Under the pieces are notes generated by a model. It made no database searches. It was not told where the DNA came from and saw only the letters and a list, made by a program, of their open reading frames with translations. Shown one piece after another: positions 49,050 to 61,589 of a stretch of DNA of 64,000 nt. This DNA comes from Schistosoma mansoni (lineage: Eukaryota > Platyhelminthes > Trematoda > Strigeidida > Schistosomatidae). Position numbers and translations under genes: made by a program. Within the stretch, counting starts at the first letter, position 1, and each line of letters opens with the position of its first letter. The stretch covers positions 60,928,939 through 60,992,938 of the forward strand of contig NC_031495.1 in NCBI RefSeq assembly GCF_000237925.1. The letters are read 5' to 3'.

Positions 49050-50160
49050 CAAACAGGTTTCGAGTCACCTACGCTAGTTTGGTAGGAGGCTAATGGAGCT
49101 TCTATTGATTAAAGTGGTACTAAGAAACGTTAATTACATAGAACGAGAACACAAGATACTACTAGTATACGACGTTACTTATGAACTTTGAATAGTAACT
49201 CATTCCTCATATTATCATTACCCTCGTGGCCAAAATGATTGTAACCGAGTCACCATTTTTTTTCAAATTTAAGTAATCTGAAGTGAAGACATCTTGTGTC
49301 AAAGTTATGAATACGACCGAAAGATCAGTGAACTAAGAAAAAAATTGTGATACTAAGAAAGCATGTAGTTATACCAGATCCAAACAGTTAACAGTTACTT
49401 TCGTTGGTACACCTTGATATAATGAATGCAGCTTAATTGTGGGATATTTATTGATCACAAATGCATTTACGCATCATCGGCTCGATTACCGTTTACTTAA
49501 CTTACAAAACCTACTTCATAACTCTTTCCCACGACATTTCGTCCCATAAGAGACCCCTAGTTTTATGTATTAAAAACTTACAGCATACTGTGAAAGTGAA
49601 TTATTCAGCAAACAATAAACTACCTGGGGCGTATTCGACATATTTCGCGCGGACAAATTTCCCACGTGCTCAGCTGTAGGGGTAGATTAAACACAGTTTG
49701 TAATCATGATCATCTACGATTTCACAAAAACGTATGTCCGTCAATTATACTGTGAGTTATATTGGAAACAGATCTTTATCAGTATGAATTAATGCTATAC
49801 TGCCATTTAGGATTGTGATTTAGCGCATCTCTGATTTCAGATAGATTCAAATGTATTCATTGAGGAATTAAGGTTGACGGGCCGTTTTAATTCTTTTCTA
49901 GTGAGCTTCTATGATTGTTTATTCTTTTTATGAATAAAACAATTTAAATTGTGAACATCACTTCTTCCGGTAGTCGGTTTTAAGAGTTGCTGGCACGGTT
50001 TGGAATTCTGAATGTCATGAACATTTTTTTAAACACTCCTACTTCTCCTCTGAGTTATTCTTCTTTAGCTGGAATAAAAAGAGAAGGTATATCAAGCCCA
50101 AAATCATTTCCTCGAATTCTATACATCAAAATCAGATAAGATCTTAATGTGTACTGAAAC
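49050..50160. other. Unassigned; possible LINE remnant at its right end
   Basis: No gene is seen. The stretch 49960-50150 on the minus strand faintly resembles a CR1 ORF2 C-terminus, too weak to call. Confidence 0.3.
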
Positions 50161-50164
50161 AGAG

Positions 50165-51545
50165 TATGATCTCCCAGGCCACCCTGTACATGGTACGTCG
50201 CTTCTCATTGAATAGTGATGATGGTTGTAGTAGTTCTCCAATGTTCAGCTCCATATAATAGAACTGTCTTGACGTTCGTATTGAAGATTCTGACTTCGAC
50301 ATTAGTTGAAAATTGTTTCGAGTTCCATATATTCTTCAACTGTAGGAACGCTGCCCATGGTTTGCCAATCTTTGTCTTCACATTTGCATCAGATCCTCCC
50401 TGTTCATCACCGATGCTACTCAGATATGTGAAAGTTTCGACCACATCCAGAAATTCTCAATCAAGTGTGGCTAGGTTGGTATTCTGCGTCTTATATTTCA
50501 AGATCTTGCCTTTTCCATAGTGGATGTTGAGGCCTAATGAAGAAGAGGATCCTGTTAAGTTGTGTGTCTCGACCTGCATTTGTTTATATGTGTGGGATAG
50601 AACATCTAGGTCGTCTTCGAAGTCTGAGTAATCTAGTTGCATACAAGCTATCCGTTGTGCTCTGTGCCTCACCTCAGATATGGAGGCCTTCATAATCCAC
50701 CAGTCCTCACTTGAAATGCGTTTTCCAGCTGTCCTACAAGCACCACCTTGCAGTGTAGTCCGTCGTATGAATTCCAATGATGTTGAAGATTTTCTCAGGT
50801 ACTCCATAGTGTCGGGGAAGGATCCATATGGGTCTCCTAACCACATTAACAAATGCTTTCTCTTAGTCAAGAAAGTTGGTGTATAGTGAAAAGTTCCACT
50901 CAGCTGACCGTTCGCCGATGATCCGCAGTGACGCGAGTTTGCGTAAGCTCAACCGATCTTTATAGAAACTTCTCTGCTTGTCGGCTCCAATGCTCTTCGT
51001 CACTTTCTTGTTTGCTTCCGTGTGATCAACTTATACCTTGACTTGTAACAACTCTTCTACGATCAATTTCGATTGTGGTTAAATTTTGTAACGCCTTTTT
51101 ATTAACTCGCTTAATAGACAACGTCGTTCGAACAGCAACAATTCGTATATTTGTCTGTACTATTATTGACAACCATCATATCTGTATAAACGCGTACGCC
51201 TGATAACGTCACAGCCCACCCACATCTCTCTAGCTTAAATGTTGATAGCTGAAATATTGCTCGATAAGTCATTCTCTTCCCTATGTATATATGAAATTTA
51301 ATCCGATTATTAGCTTTTGCCTTGCCTAGCAGCTCCTTCATTCGACTTGACCATAAATTTGCTTCTGCACCTACTTGCATACTCACATTCGCCTATCTGC
51401 TTCAGATTTGCTCGGTGTGCTTGTAACTTTCTTGTTTCTGCTCTCCGTAAATAAACTGTAGTCGCCGCTTCTTATTGCCTTCTGATTTCCAACACCGTTG
51501 AGATTTATAACGGTTATCAAAGTGTTTGATTAACGAAGCTAAGCC
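50165..51545 (-). mobile_element. RTE-clade LINE (SR2-like), degraded
   Basis: The minus strand encodes ETFTYLSSIGDEQGGSDANV and KTVLLYGAEHWRTTTT (50205-50444), then parts of the reverse transcriptase (LDYSDFEDDLDVLSHTYKQM; 50457-50870). From about 51080 to 51545 it resembles an RTE 5' region, matching the inverted piece at 29385-29505. Frames are interrupted and much of the ORF is missing. Confidence 0.75.
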
Positions 51546-51999
51546 ACTACAGACTTTCTCTATTCTTGTCTGACTGTTGTTAACTAAAAATGTCTGGTGT
51601 TGTGAGTGGTGTTTGCAGTGTGGTTGATTCTGGTGACTGGAATTCCGTAGTGGGTATTGTAGGTGTTGTGTCGATCGGTGCTCGTTTAAACATACTCGCT
51701 GTAGCAGTGAAATAAATAGTTCTCTAAGTCTTCCACATTGATGTTTACCTCATTAGTTTTACTGGACACGTTCTAGCTAAATGTGCTAGGTCACTCATCT
51801 ACACCAGACCACCATCGAGTACGCTGTGCTGCGCATTCATTATAACAACTAGCACACTTAGATAACATGATTTATAACATACCGAATACCTTCGAAATAT
51901 ATCTTCGAACTCCTTCAATTATTACTTTTTTTTACTGTGTTTTGGTCATACGATGACTAAGCAGTTGAGGACAAACTCGTCGTAAAGCCCTGAACATCC

Positions 52000-54900
52000 G
52001 TGACACATTTAGACATATGAGTAGATTATGAGCCTAAATGGCCGGTGTCGAATTATTGGGGGCCTACTCGAGTTAGACGGGAACCTGAACTTCCTAGAAT
52101 AGAGCCTTTGACGGTCACACGGCTCACTCGAGGTAAAGGATTCTAAGCATCAAAATCACCCTAGACTACCTCGTGTAACACTCACTAATGCCACCGACCT
52201 AGAGGATGTCCTGCTAGCTAGTCACTTACTGAAATCCGACGGGAACGTAAGAATACTGCCTGGCATATTGTATTCTGAGTGCAATCTCATCCGAAACGTC
52301 CCTGAAAAATCTCGCGAGTTTTTCCGCGGAAGAAATATCATTGTGTAGTGTGTGCCGGAAAACACTAACCTTGATCAAACAAACTCTGATATTAGGTAAT
52401 GAAAATTCATCAAGCAATCCTTGAAGCTCAGAAACGTACTGACTCAACGGGTGATGAGACTAGCCACGAAGGACGGAAATTCTGGACCCCGGCTAATGAA
52501 GATAACTTTCCCATCCTCTCATATGACATGTGCGACTCTGGAAGCATTTCATGCCAACTACTTATACATGAACGCCGCAGGTTTACCAAATAAAATGGAT
52601 GAGCTATGTGAAATTAGCAATGCCAATAATGCTCATCTGATAGGAATATCTGAAAGTTGGATATCTTCTCAGTTTGCGCACCAGGAGCTAGCAACACCTG
52701 GGGTGTCTTTGTTTCTCAACGACAGAACAACAGGAATGGGGGATGGAGTACCCTTATATATACTTTCCTTCCTGGAGTACACCAACTTTCTAACCAAGAG
52801 TTTCTCAATCTTGATGAATCCGTATTGTGCTCAGTAAGATAATCTACCACCTCGAGGTGTCTAGTTGGATTCATCTACAGGAAGTCCACTGATAAAATCG
52901 AGTACGACAATCGTATGCTGGAGGGATTGTCCCGTTTCACTAGTCTCAGATTCACTTATATACTGATTTTAGGGGACTTCAATAATCCTAGAGTCAACTT
53001 CGTGGAACATATGTATATTGGAAGTAAAAACTCAACTGAAGCTCGGTTCTTCAACCTCATTGAGGATCTGGGATTATTCTAAAATATGAACTCGTTGGGA
53101 AACAATCAGACGCCGTCGTGCTTAGACTGGGTATTTACAAACGAAAAATTCCTGGTCAACAACCTCTCGACCCCAGCTCCCCTGGGGAAAATCGATCACG
53201 CAATTATAGCCTTCAGTTTTGTCAGCAAAACTGAGCTAAGATATCCCACCAACAACAGGCGCTGGAATTTCAAACGGTGGGATTTGTTAACTTTACATGA
53301 CTATCTACAACAGGTGGATTAGGATGTTCACCCTCAACTTGAAGTGGATGCTCATTGGGATTTCTTACTGCACACGATGTTATGTGCTACTGAGCACTCA
53401 GTTCCTCAAATGGTCCAAAAAGCTTCAAACAACCTCCAATCATCAAGAACCTCACTCGTCGTTTGCTAGGCCTCAAAAGGCACTGTTGGGCTGAATACAA
53501 ACGAACTGACAATAACGACGCATACAGGTAATACAAACATATAAGGAACATATGCTCAAAGGCAATAAGAGAAGACAGGCTTCAGTACCAAACCAAGCTT
53601 ATCGATAAATTCATCTCCAATCCGAAAAGCTTATTCCGTTACGCAGCTTCTCTTCGACAACGCAAAACTGGAGTTTCCCAACTGTAAGTTCCTAATGAAC
53701 CGACCAATAACGACAGTGATGCCGCTAACCTTTTGACTGAACAATACTCTCAGACATTCCAGCCGATCCACACCCGAAACTGCAGCACCTAAGAAAAGAC
53801 ACTTCTGGCCTGGATATGGTTCATTCTGTTATACTAAAGGAAGCAGCTACAATCCTGGCAACATCGCTCAGCGTTATGTCCTCACACTCGCTAAGTACAA
53901 GCAAACTACCGGAAATTTGGAAGCTGGCCAACATCACACCATTTTTCAAAGGAGGTCGATGCAGCGAACCCTCAAGCTACCAACCGGTGGCCCTTCTCTC
54001 TATACCTTAAAAAACTATGGGGTCTTTGGTATGCGATGGTATACACGACTACTAATCATCCTTGAACTTCTCGCTCCAGCAGCATGGTTTTAGTAAGAGT
54101 CATCATTGTATAACCAACTTGCTGACTGCGGTGGACAGATGGACAAACATCCTTGATAGCAAGGGAAAGGTTGAAGTCATTCACCTCGACTTCTCAAAAG
54201 CTTTTGATAGGGTCAACCATATATGTCTTATCAATAAGCTCAAACGATTGAGTATCGAACCACCTCTAATTGACTGGCTCACTTGATATCTAAAAAATCG
54301 ACATTTTAAGGTTAGGGTTAACTTCACTCTCTCTCTCAGGCTATGGAATGTCTTAGTAGGGTTCCCCAGGGCTCTCCTTGATTTATATAAACGATCTTCC
54401 ACAACAAGTATCGTCTTACTTATTACTTTTTGCTGATGATGTGAAACTTTGGAGAGAGATACTCAACCAAGAGGATATACTGGCACTTCAGGAGGATCTG
54501 ACTCGACTTCAAAGTTGGGCAGACGACAGCGGACTTACCTTTAACACTTCAAAACGTGAAGCAGTCTATCTGAGAGATATTGCAGACTACAGTTAAAACT
54601 TAAGAAACTCCTCTCTAGAAGTTTCCCAAGTCGAAAAAGATTTAGGAGTGTTGGTACCCTAGGATTCGAAGTTCCACAGAAATGCCTTTCAAGCAAACCT
54701 TGCACTGGTAACATCGAAGCGCATTTTCGGCCAGCTTGACGGAAGAATTTTCCACCTAATTTTCAAAAGTTTTACTCGTATTCGTTTAGGGTACGGAAAC
54801 ATAGTATTTCCTTCCTCACTTTCAAAATATAAAGACACTCCTGAGCGTATCCAATGGCCAACCACGAAATCAGTTTGGGGACTCAAATTCAAGCCTTATG

Positions 54901-55225
54901 AAGAGATCCCCCAACCACTGATCCTTTACGCAATAGGGTTTAGGCGTCTCAGAGGTGACCTACTGATGGCTTACAACATCCTAGACACTTCTGGGCATTC
55001 TCTTAGACACATACTAAAGCTTAGTCCCAATACAAACCTAAGGAGTAACACCCAGAAACTAGAGATCAAACATAGCAGAACGGACTGTAGACACAACTCC
55101 TACTTATCAAGAGTTGTCATATGCCGGAATTCGCTGCCGACTGAGCTAGTCCAAGGAACTTCGCAGGGAGTCCTTTAAGAGGCAACTTGACCTATTCATA
55201 AGGACTAAGGACAACATCTAATGAT
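52000..55225 (+). mobile_element. CR1-like LINE, old copy of another subfamily
   Basis: The plus strand shows the end of ORF1 (TLTNATDLEDVLLASHLLKS at about 52170). Endonuclease follows (HLIGISESWISSQFAHQEL, then an LGDFNNP-like motif at about 52970), then reverse transcriptase (VIHLDFSKAFDRVNHICLIN; YLLLFADDVKLW; 54062-54596). The C-terminal region reaches about 55225. Many frame breaks show that it is long dead. It ends about 750 bp before NTAQ1. The 5' limit is approximate. Confidence 0.78.
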
Positions 55226-55978
55226 TTACCGATTTCTTTCTTCCTAGGTTATTGTCTGGAGGTATTGGTGATCTAATGCTACTAGACACAGAGGCCCGTT
55301 AAGCGAAAGCTTCTTTTATTCTGTCTACAACCACAATTTTTGGCGAACGACAAATGATTCAAGCTGTTACTGCACGGCGAACTGTAGCTCTGCTCAAGAT
55401 CAGTGACGTACAGTAAACGGCGGCTAAGTAACTGCACTCGAGGAATCGGCCTGGCATGGTCGAAAAGTCGTGCCACCGGTTATCGCTCACATGTTACATG
55501 TTGTCGAGGATTTTGGATGTCGTTTATCAGCTGTTCACAGCACTTTTACCGTCAGGTCAATTTTCGTAATCTTTGTGCTTGTTACATAGCGTTTATTCAT
55601 TCTGTACGTCTTGAATTCAGTTTGCACTAGAACGATCCTAATTTTCCGACTTTTGGATTTTCCCAAAGTCATTGAAAATTCGTATTTGCCTCTAGAGTCC
55701 GAAGAGATTTGGGGACACCACCTCCCGGTCGATACAAATCGTTTTGATACATCTGCGACATATGTGATAACGAATATCGTTTACATTTCCTTATTTTTAA
55801 GAAACAATTCTCAGCATATTTCTCTGCCTAATATGGTATTTATTTCCTCGTCTGCCCTTTACTTTATATAGCTCATTTCTCGATAACCTGATGTACAGAC
55901 AGTGCGCTTGGTGAATGAGTCCGTTTCTCAACCCAAATTGGTGCAGATCTTTTATTAAGATATTTTAGGATGTCAGCC

Positions 55979-56022
55979 ATGAAAATCGACAAAAAACAAC
56001 TCACCTACACTCCCAACTACTG
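55979..56022 (+). CDS. NTAQ1: NTAQ1 exon 1
   Basis: ATG at 55979 opens MKIDKKQLTYTPNY, and the exon ends with TG of the catalytic cysteine codon. The donor, GTCTGT, is weak. The start is the nearest in-frame ATG and gives 14 residues before the Cys, against 27 in human. Confidence 0.65.
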
Positions 56023-57417
56023 GTCTGTTAAAATTATAACCATTTCTACTGTCTAAGTGAAGAGAACGTGTACAAGCTCTTAGAATATCTGAGGGAGTTC
56101 GGTAACTTACATTGTGGATACGTTGTATTTTTGTCTAATGTAAACAAATCCGTAAGTTTTCACCAAAGTCTATCACACCAGACAGATTGGTTTGTTCGCC
56201 CAAGTAAAGGGAGACCCTCGGATGAACCACTTCATCATATGGGTAATTAACGCTCCAAGTTTACTGTTTTGTTTTCTTCTAAGGACTACCACGTTTTCCT
56301 CATTTACAACAGTATGTCTAGTTACTGGGTTTATGACTTTGACTCACTACTTCCATTTCCTACCCCTTTTGTCCAGTACCTAACATACGGACTTCGGCAG
56401 AACACCGTTCTTTCAGAGGAACTACACAGGTAATATCTTTGTAGTCGTGAATAAGAGTCACTTTTACAAATAGCCACAAATTGTCTCAATTCTTGTGTTA
56501 TTACCAATCATATACCGATAACCAGTGTTATTTTAAAGCGTTACTGGGGTGTACTTCGTATTCAACGATGCGTTTGGTCGAATTCTCTTAACCTGGTTTG
56601 GATACTTTGATTATGTTTAATATATATTTCTATTAAAAGAGTCGATGCAACAAAAAGCGAGAGTAAACCATTATGGAAAGCAATCTTAAATAGTGCAGTC
56701 AGTTATTTATTCTGCCTACCTTAAGAATTATAAAATACTTAAGGAACCGAGTTTTCGAAACAGTTGTGGCAGACTCCAAACACCATGATGTTTACTCCAT
56801 TCATATACTTTATTCTCCACTACATATCACTTATAAACATAGTCATTATTAAAAGCATGAAGTTCAGCGAAGGGGTTTTTCAACAAAGAGATCCCTTCAC
56901 TGAACTTCGTGTTTTTAATTTCTAATATTTAAGTGGGAATTATTTGTCAATAGTTATTATTGACATACATTTATGTATTGACTTTAATAAACCAGTAAAA
57001 ATACAGACATTTGCTTCTGTCGACTAAATAGCTTGTCAGCATCTATAGTGAACTTTTACTTAGGAAATTTGTTGAAAGGTTGCTCTTCAGTTGTATCACA
57101 TGGATCAAATTTGTTTGCATGCCATGTACTGATGAGTCATTTCTCTTTGTTGTCGCAGGTCCTATCGCGTTATCCCTGGCGTCGACTATTGAATACTTTC
57201 ATCAGATCGTAGTCATATGCAGCGTGAGGATGGCAACTGGATAGCACCACCACCAACCTATGAATGCATACGTGGACAGAGTTCAAGTTCGCCACATACT
57301 TTACCCTTCTACTTGGATATGACATCTAATGTAGTTGAGGACTTATCACTGACGAGCAGTGTATATGGAACTGTTTTAACTGAAAGCGAGTTTTTCAAAA
57401 AATTCTCTGGTGTTTAG
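55979..57417 (+). CDS. NTAQ1: NTAQ1 homologue (N-terminal glutamine amidohydrolase)
   Basis: Five exons join in phase: 55979-56022, 56058-56151, 56186-56242, 56284-56429 and 57159-57417. They total 200 codons including the final TAG; human NTAQ1 has 205 residues. The joined product has YCEENVYKLLEYL (catalytic Cys), FIIWDYHVFLIY (catalytic His), WVYDFDSLLPFP (catalytic Asp) and SDRSHMQREDGNWIAPPP. The enzyme deamidates N-terminal glutamine to glutamate, feeding the Arg/N-degron pathway. The first three introns are 35, 34 and 41 bases, and the first splits the catalytic Cys codon. An in-frame TGA (57190-57192) stands where human has leucine, upstream of SDRSHM. It is either a broken allele or a sequence error. 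Homology is clear; intactness is not. Confidence 0.85.
56058..56151 (+). CDS. NTAQ1: NTAQ1 exon 2
   Basis: It follows a 35-base intron ending GTCTAAG and completes the Cys codon with T. It encodes EENVYKLLEYLREF and CGYVVFLSNVNKS. The donor is GTAAGT. Confidence 0.85.
56186..56242 (+). CDS. NTAQ1: NTAQ1 exon 3
   Basis: This 57-base exon lies between a 34-base and a 41-base intron. It encodes IGLFAQVKGDPRMNHFIIW, matching IPIWKQQARPGDGPVIW of human. Confidence 0.85.
56284..56429 (+). CDS. NTAQ1: NTAQ1 exon 4 with His and Asp of the triad
   Basis: The acceptor ends GTTTTCTTCTAAG. It encodes DYHVFLIYNS, YWVYDFDSLLPFP and onward to SEELH. It ends with AG, completed by G of exon 5 to give Arg. 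The donor is GTAATA. Confidence 0.88.
56853..56913. repeat. Short hairpin in NTAQ1 intron 4
   Basis: AGCATGAAGTTCAGCGAAGG and the reverse complement near 56893-56913 pair over about 22 bp with three mismatches around an 18-base loop. Confidence 0.6.
57159..57417 (+). CDS. NTAQ1: NTAQ1 exon 5, contains an in-frame TGA
   Basis: The acceptor ends TTTGTTGTCGCAG. It encodes SYRVIPGVDY, TGA, then ILSSDRSHMQREDGNW and IAPPPTYECIRG to SEFFKKFSGV and TAG. A neighbouring frame reads LNTF where the family has a Leu-x-x-Phe stretch, so small indels are as likely as a point change. Confidence 0.75.
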
Positions 57418-58619
57418 CTTATTATCATAACCATTTTGGAACTATGTACTAAAACATTTCATTTTATTGACTGTTTCCTTTCAGTTAACGCGAAATATAT
57501 GTTACAGAGCTCTTTACCGACTTCCTCCAAAACTCAACGTCAACTCGACTTAACATAGTACCGTCGAGTCATTTAGCCTATTGACTATAGTGTGAAGACA
57601 TCTTCTGACCATACTTTCTGGATATTATTCCTTCATATAATAGTCTGAACATCTTTCTAATATTTTAGTATTCCAAACAATAGTAAGCCAGTATTCACTT
57701 CTTGACTTACCTTCCAATGTACATTATTGCGATCAAAACTGATCTCTTGCTTCCAGTCATTGCCGAGTTGTTATATTGTCTTAACAATAAGACGGTAGAT
57801 TTCAAATGCTAATACGGATATAGGCCTAATGGAATTATGAGACTCAAGCACTTCAATAATACACGAACGGATGCGCAATGGTAGGAGGAAACTGGTCTGA
57901 ATAAGAAAGCTTTTCTTGTCATTGGATGGTAGTGCATTGGCTAGTAGTATTTGATTAGTAAACACTGGGAGCCGTCCCTTCCATCATATACTCGAAGTGG
58001 CTAGAGGAAAAAATAGACTAATATGTCAACATTTACGTTATTTTCGCCAAACTGAAGTTGTGAGCAGCGAGAATCTTCTACATACAGTGAAGGGTAAAGG
58101 GCAGATTTTGACATTTTCTTCAACTTGGGATCTGGAATTGTTAAGATAACATCGTCATTAATGTACCGATATATCGTTAAAGACATCAACCCCTTTGTTC
58201 ACCCAGATCTACATAATTTAAACCATGAAATCCAATACACGCTTACATTCTTATGAACGTAAATAGAAATTCGTTCTTGAGCATCTATAAAGAACTGAAT
58301 AAACTATGTACGACTTAAAACTATCAACTACCATGACTGATAACCAACATTCAGCTTCATCGGCACCATATGGGAGAGGCTACAATGATCAACAAACCGT
58401 CAACACCTCTATATAATGGATAAAAACTTTTCTCTGCACGTCCATCAGTTGATAACAGCTTGCGTGCCGGTCTCAGGTGTTATAACTGCATTTGATATTT
58501 TAGTGAGGTCATCATTCTGCTTAGAGAACGAAGAAATCAAAGTATTCGTTAGTTAATTTAAAGACATCTGGAATGATTAACCTATATGGCTCTGAGGCTT
58601 CAATTCCCGAATTATACTA
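57418..58619. other. Unassigned AT-rich region after NTAQ1
   Basis: It holds the NTAQ1 3' UTR and sequence I cannot assign. No further exon is seen. Confidence 0.4.
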
Positions 58620-58900
58620 TGAGGCATCTACAGTTTCGTTGTGAAAGATCTTCAACGAACATTACTGTAGAGCGGTGAGATGGAGACTTAAGACAACTCA
58701 TCCGAACATGTGGAGATTTATTGGTGCTCAGAAAAGCAAATTTCTAAATGAATTGAAAACCAAACAGTCTGACAGGGATCCATCAATAACGTGAAAAAAG
58801 TACACGGAAGTAGCGACACGGATTAAAATGGTCTTAAAAGATTATAGGAACAGATAGATACTAGACTACTTGATATAGCACTCAGTTTGGACTTACAACT
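58620..58900 (+). mobile_element. MULE-like transposase fragment
   Basis: The plus strand reads FNEHYCRAVRWRLKTTHPNM, then WRFIGAQKSKFLNEL and, past a stop, KYTEVATRIKMVLKDY. This resembles the C-terminal region of Mutator-like transposases, where a HPNIWRF-type motif and a downstream KKY...R motif recur. It is short and interrupted, with no terminal inverted repeats visible. Confidence 0.42.
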
Positions 58901-59950
58901 GTAGACATCAAACCGTGTTATTAAAATTCACAAATATAAATAAAATCCATATGCCTATTACATTATCAAATTACTTTATGCGTAACTGTGTTTATTAATG
59001 TGGGCCTATTTTGATAGTCACTGTGTTGTGTGCACACTTTTGCCTTGACCCTTATGGGTCCTCCGTTTAAAAGTGTTTTAACCATTGATAGTTTTGTCAA
59101 CCATGTATTTTTAGTCTGAAGCTTTTACCGACTGGAAAAAAGAAAGCTTTAAATTGATGGTTTCTCTTCTGTTTCTCCTCTTTTTCACTTAATTATTGCA
59201 GCCATATAAGACGAACGACGGTTTGTACCTGAATCCCAGTGTTCGTGTTCACACGACGGCGTCCAACGTAATTCAAAACGCGCGTTGTGGATTCCACTTC
59301 CGTCTTTTGTATAACTTTATTAAAGTTCTTGTGACTAAATGGCAATATTGAGGCATTCCATTCATGATACACATATGCCAAAAGCTACTGACCAATTTCA
59401 ATCTTCAGCAACAATGATGAGAAAATTCATTACTTATACGGAAAATTGTGTCCAGTATTGTTTGTGGGGATTACCCGTAGAAGAAAACACCGATTTCCAT
59501 TTGTTTTAAGTTGTTCAGCGAGAACTGAAGATTACGAGAGTAATGGAAAGCGGCCACAACTGTAGGCTTTCTGTTTCAATAGGTGCATCTAACTTATGCA
59601 GTCTATTCTGATTCCCAACTGGTTTTTCTGTCTCAGTTATTCCTAATGAACTAAGTTGTGGGAAACTGTTTGCGTACACCATTCTAGCAGAACATTTCGG
59701 GTTGAGAAAATTGTTGAACGATAAGTCAGTTAAAGTGCCCAACTTCTGCAAACTTTCCTGAATTTTTGAGGCAGTAGGAGCAATAATGGGACAGGTGCAT
59801 TAGCATAAATGTAGAGTAATTTGAAAAGGATAAAATTATTGATATTTTATAAAGTAAAGCTCGTATAGTCCTTATCCACATATTTATTGGCGACTAATAT
59901 TTCATTTCTTAGAACAAAGCATATGATATCGAAGAACAAATTACTGAACT
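58901..59950. other. Unassigned region
   Basis: A minus-strand open frame at 59515-59751 (KLGTLTDLSFNNFLNPKCSA) has a leucine-rich flavour but no splice support or family match. Confidence 0.35.
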
Positions 59951-59999
59951 AATTATATTTGAAATAATCTCAGCGATTAAAATTCAAATAATTTCAACG

Positions 60000-60032
60000 T
60001 TTCATCCAGCTAACTTGTCTGGACTTCTTCAG
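60000..60032 (-). ncRNA. Hammerhead ribozyme motif in the Penelope 3'-side repeat
   Basis: The minus strand has CTGAAGA, a TCCAG/CTGGA stem II and GAAAC, the compact form reported for Penelope-like terminal repeats. The core positions are conserved. It lies on the coding strand of the element. Confidence 0.62.
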
Positions 60033-61589
60033 GGTAATAATCAAAATCACCAAAGAAATATATATCGTTTTTAGCAATCGAATCTATACTGTGTTAATCC
60101 AATCATATTTGGATGTTGATTTTAGTAAATAGAATAGCATGAGTCAATTTAATTGCGAAACGTGAAAAGTTCACAATGTGAAAATAAATGACTGAAGGGA
60201 TTGTGTGTGTATGTGTTGGAATGAGTTATTAATGAGTGATATCCGGTGTTAATATGTTTTTACAGGAAGGAAAAATAAAAGTGCAAGTTGAAAATTGAAA
60301 AATTGTTCCTGAATCATTGAGTTGAAAAATGAGGATCATCAAGTACATAATTGTATTGCTAGGAATAACACATTAATTTCAGTCAAAACAACGATGCATG
60401 TGAAATAAACAGGTCGAATAATGAAAGAAAGGGTCCGATTACTTGTTAATTATTATTCGCCAAGTAGTTCCTAGCTGAATGTCATTCTTTCTGTTTAGGC
60501 TGTTCTTATTCGCCAATATATACAGCGCTTCTGCTGTCAGTCTTAATGAGTATTAAAACCTTTCTGAGGTATTTTGATCCCTTTGAAGTGAATCCAGTGT
60601 CCTGTTTTTAACGCGTATAACGCTATAGCAGACTTTATTCTCAAGTTTTCTTATGTCAACCGAGGACTCGGTAACATTTTTCAAGCACTTTGCGCCCCTT
60701 CAGCCTTACATTCAATTGTCTGGATGTTTATCCAATATAAGCTGCATTACAATCATGACAGTTGATCTCATAGACAATATTTTGTTGTTCTTCCCTTGGG
60801 AATCTATCCTCAACATTCACTAATCCGATTACGAGTTCCCTAATCTGAGAACGGGACAAAGACTGTGACCAAAGACCAATAAGCTAGTTGTTCTGACGCA
60901 TTCCAGGCCCGCTAACTAGAGTGAGAAGTCCAGGTCAGAAGTGGAGAAAATATATTACGCAAGTAGCCAGAAGCATAAACAATCATGACAAGTCTAGTCG
61001 GAAATACACATATATTGGCTTGTACACCCATTTTCGATTAATAGTAAGAATAAACCATATGTATGAAAATACTTGATACAGTAACATCGTACAGAATAAA
61101 ATTTCATAGGGGAAAACAAAACAAATACTGTACTTAGTGATCATCAAATTGATTTAAACGAAATTAGTGTTGAGTAAAAATCACAATGCGTAATCAATCT
61201 AATTTTGACTTTTCATCCCGTCATAACACTTACGGTTTCACACGTCTGGAAATACACTCTTTTATCATGCTTGTTTAGAATTCGCTTGATTTCTTCCGAT
61301 GTGTCACTACGGTATGGGATGACCACAGAGCATGAGTCAAACCAAAATTCAAGTATCTCTCAGAGTATGTTGATTTCCTGAGTACATTTATCCTCAACTT
61401 ACTGTTATTATGTCTTTATTCAAACAAACAATCGGAAAACGCTAGTTTGTGGTCAACGGATTCTATTTCCTTCGTTAGTTTAATTCTTTCCGAAATGTTG
61501 TTTACATTTTCAAACAATTCTCCTAAACAATCCCATTTTATGATAATAAAAATGTCATCTACATACTGTAATCAGACCTTTGGTAGACA

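Noticed and set aside
56068-56250. Single continuous 60-codon frame in NTAQ1
   Set aside because: Splicing out the 34-base intron gives a better family match (IGLFAQVKGDPRMNHFIIW followed by DYHV) than reading through.
57190-57192. TGA as a selenocysteine codon in NTAQ1
   Set aside because: The family has leucine here, not cysteine, and I saw no convincing selenocysteine-insertion hairpin downstream.
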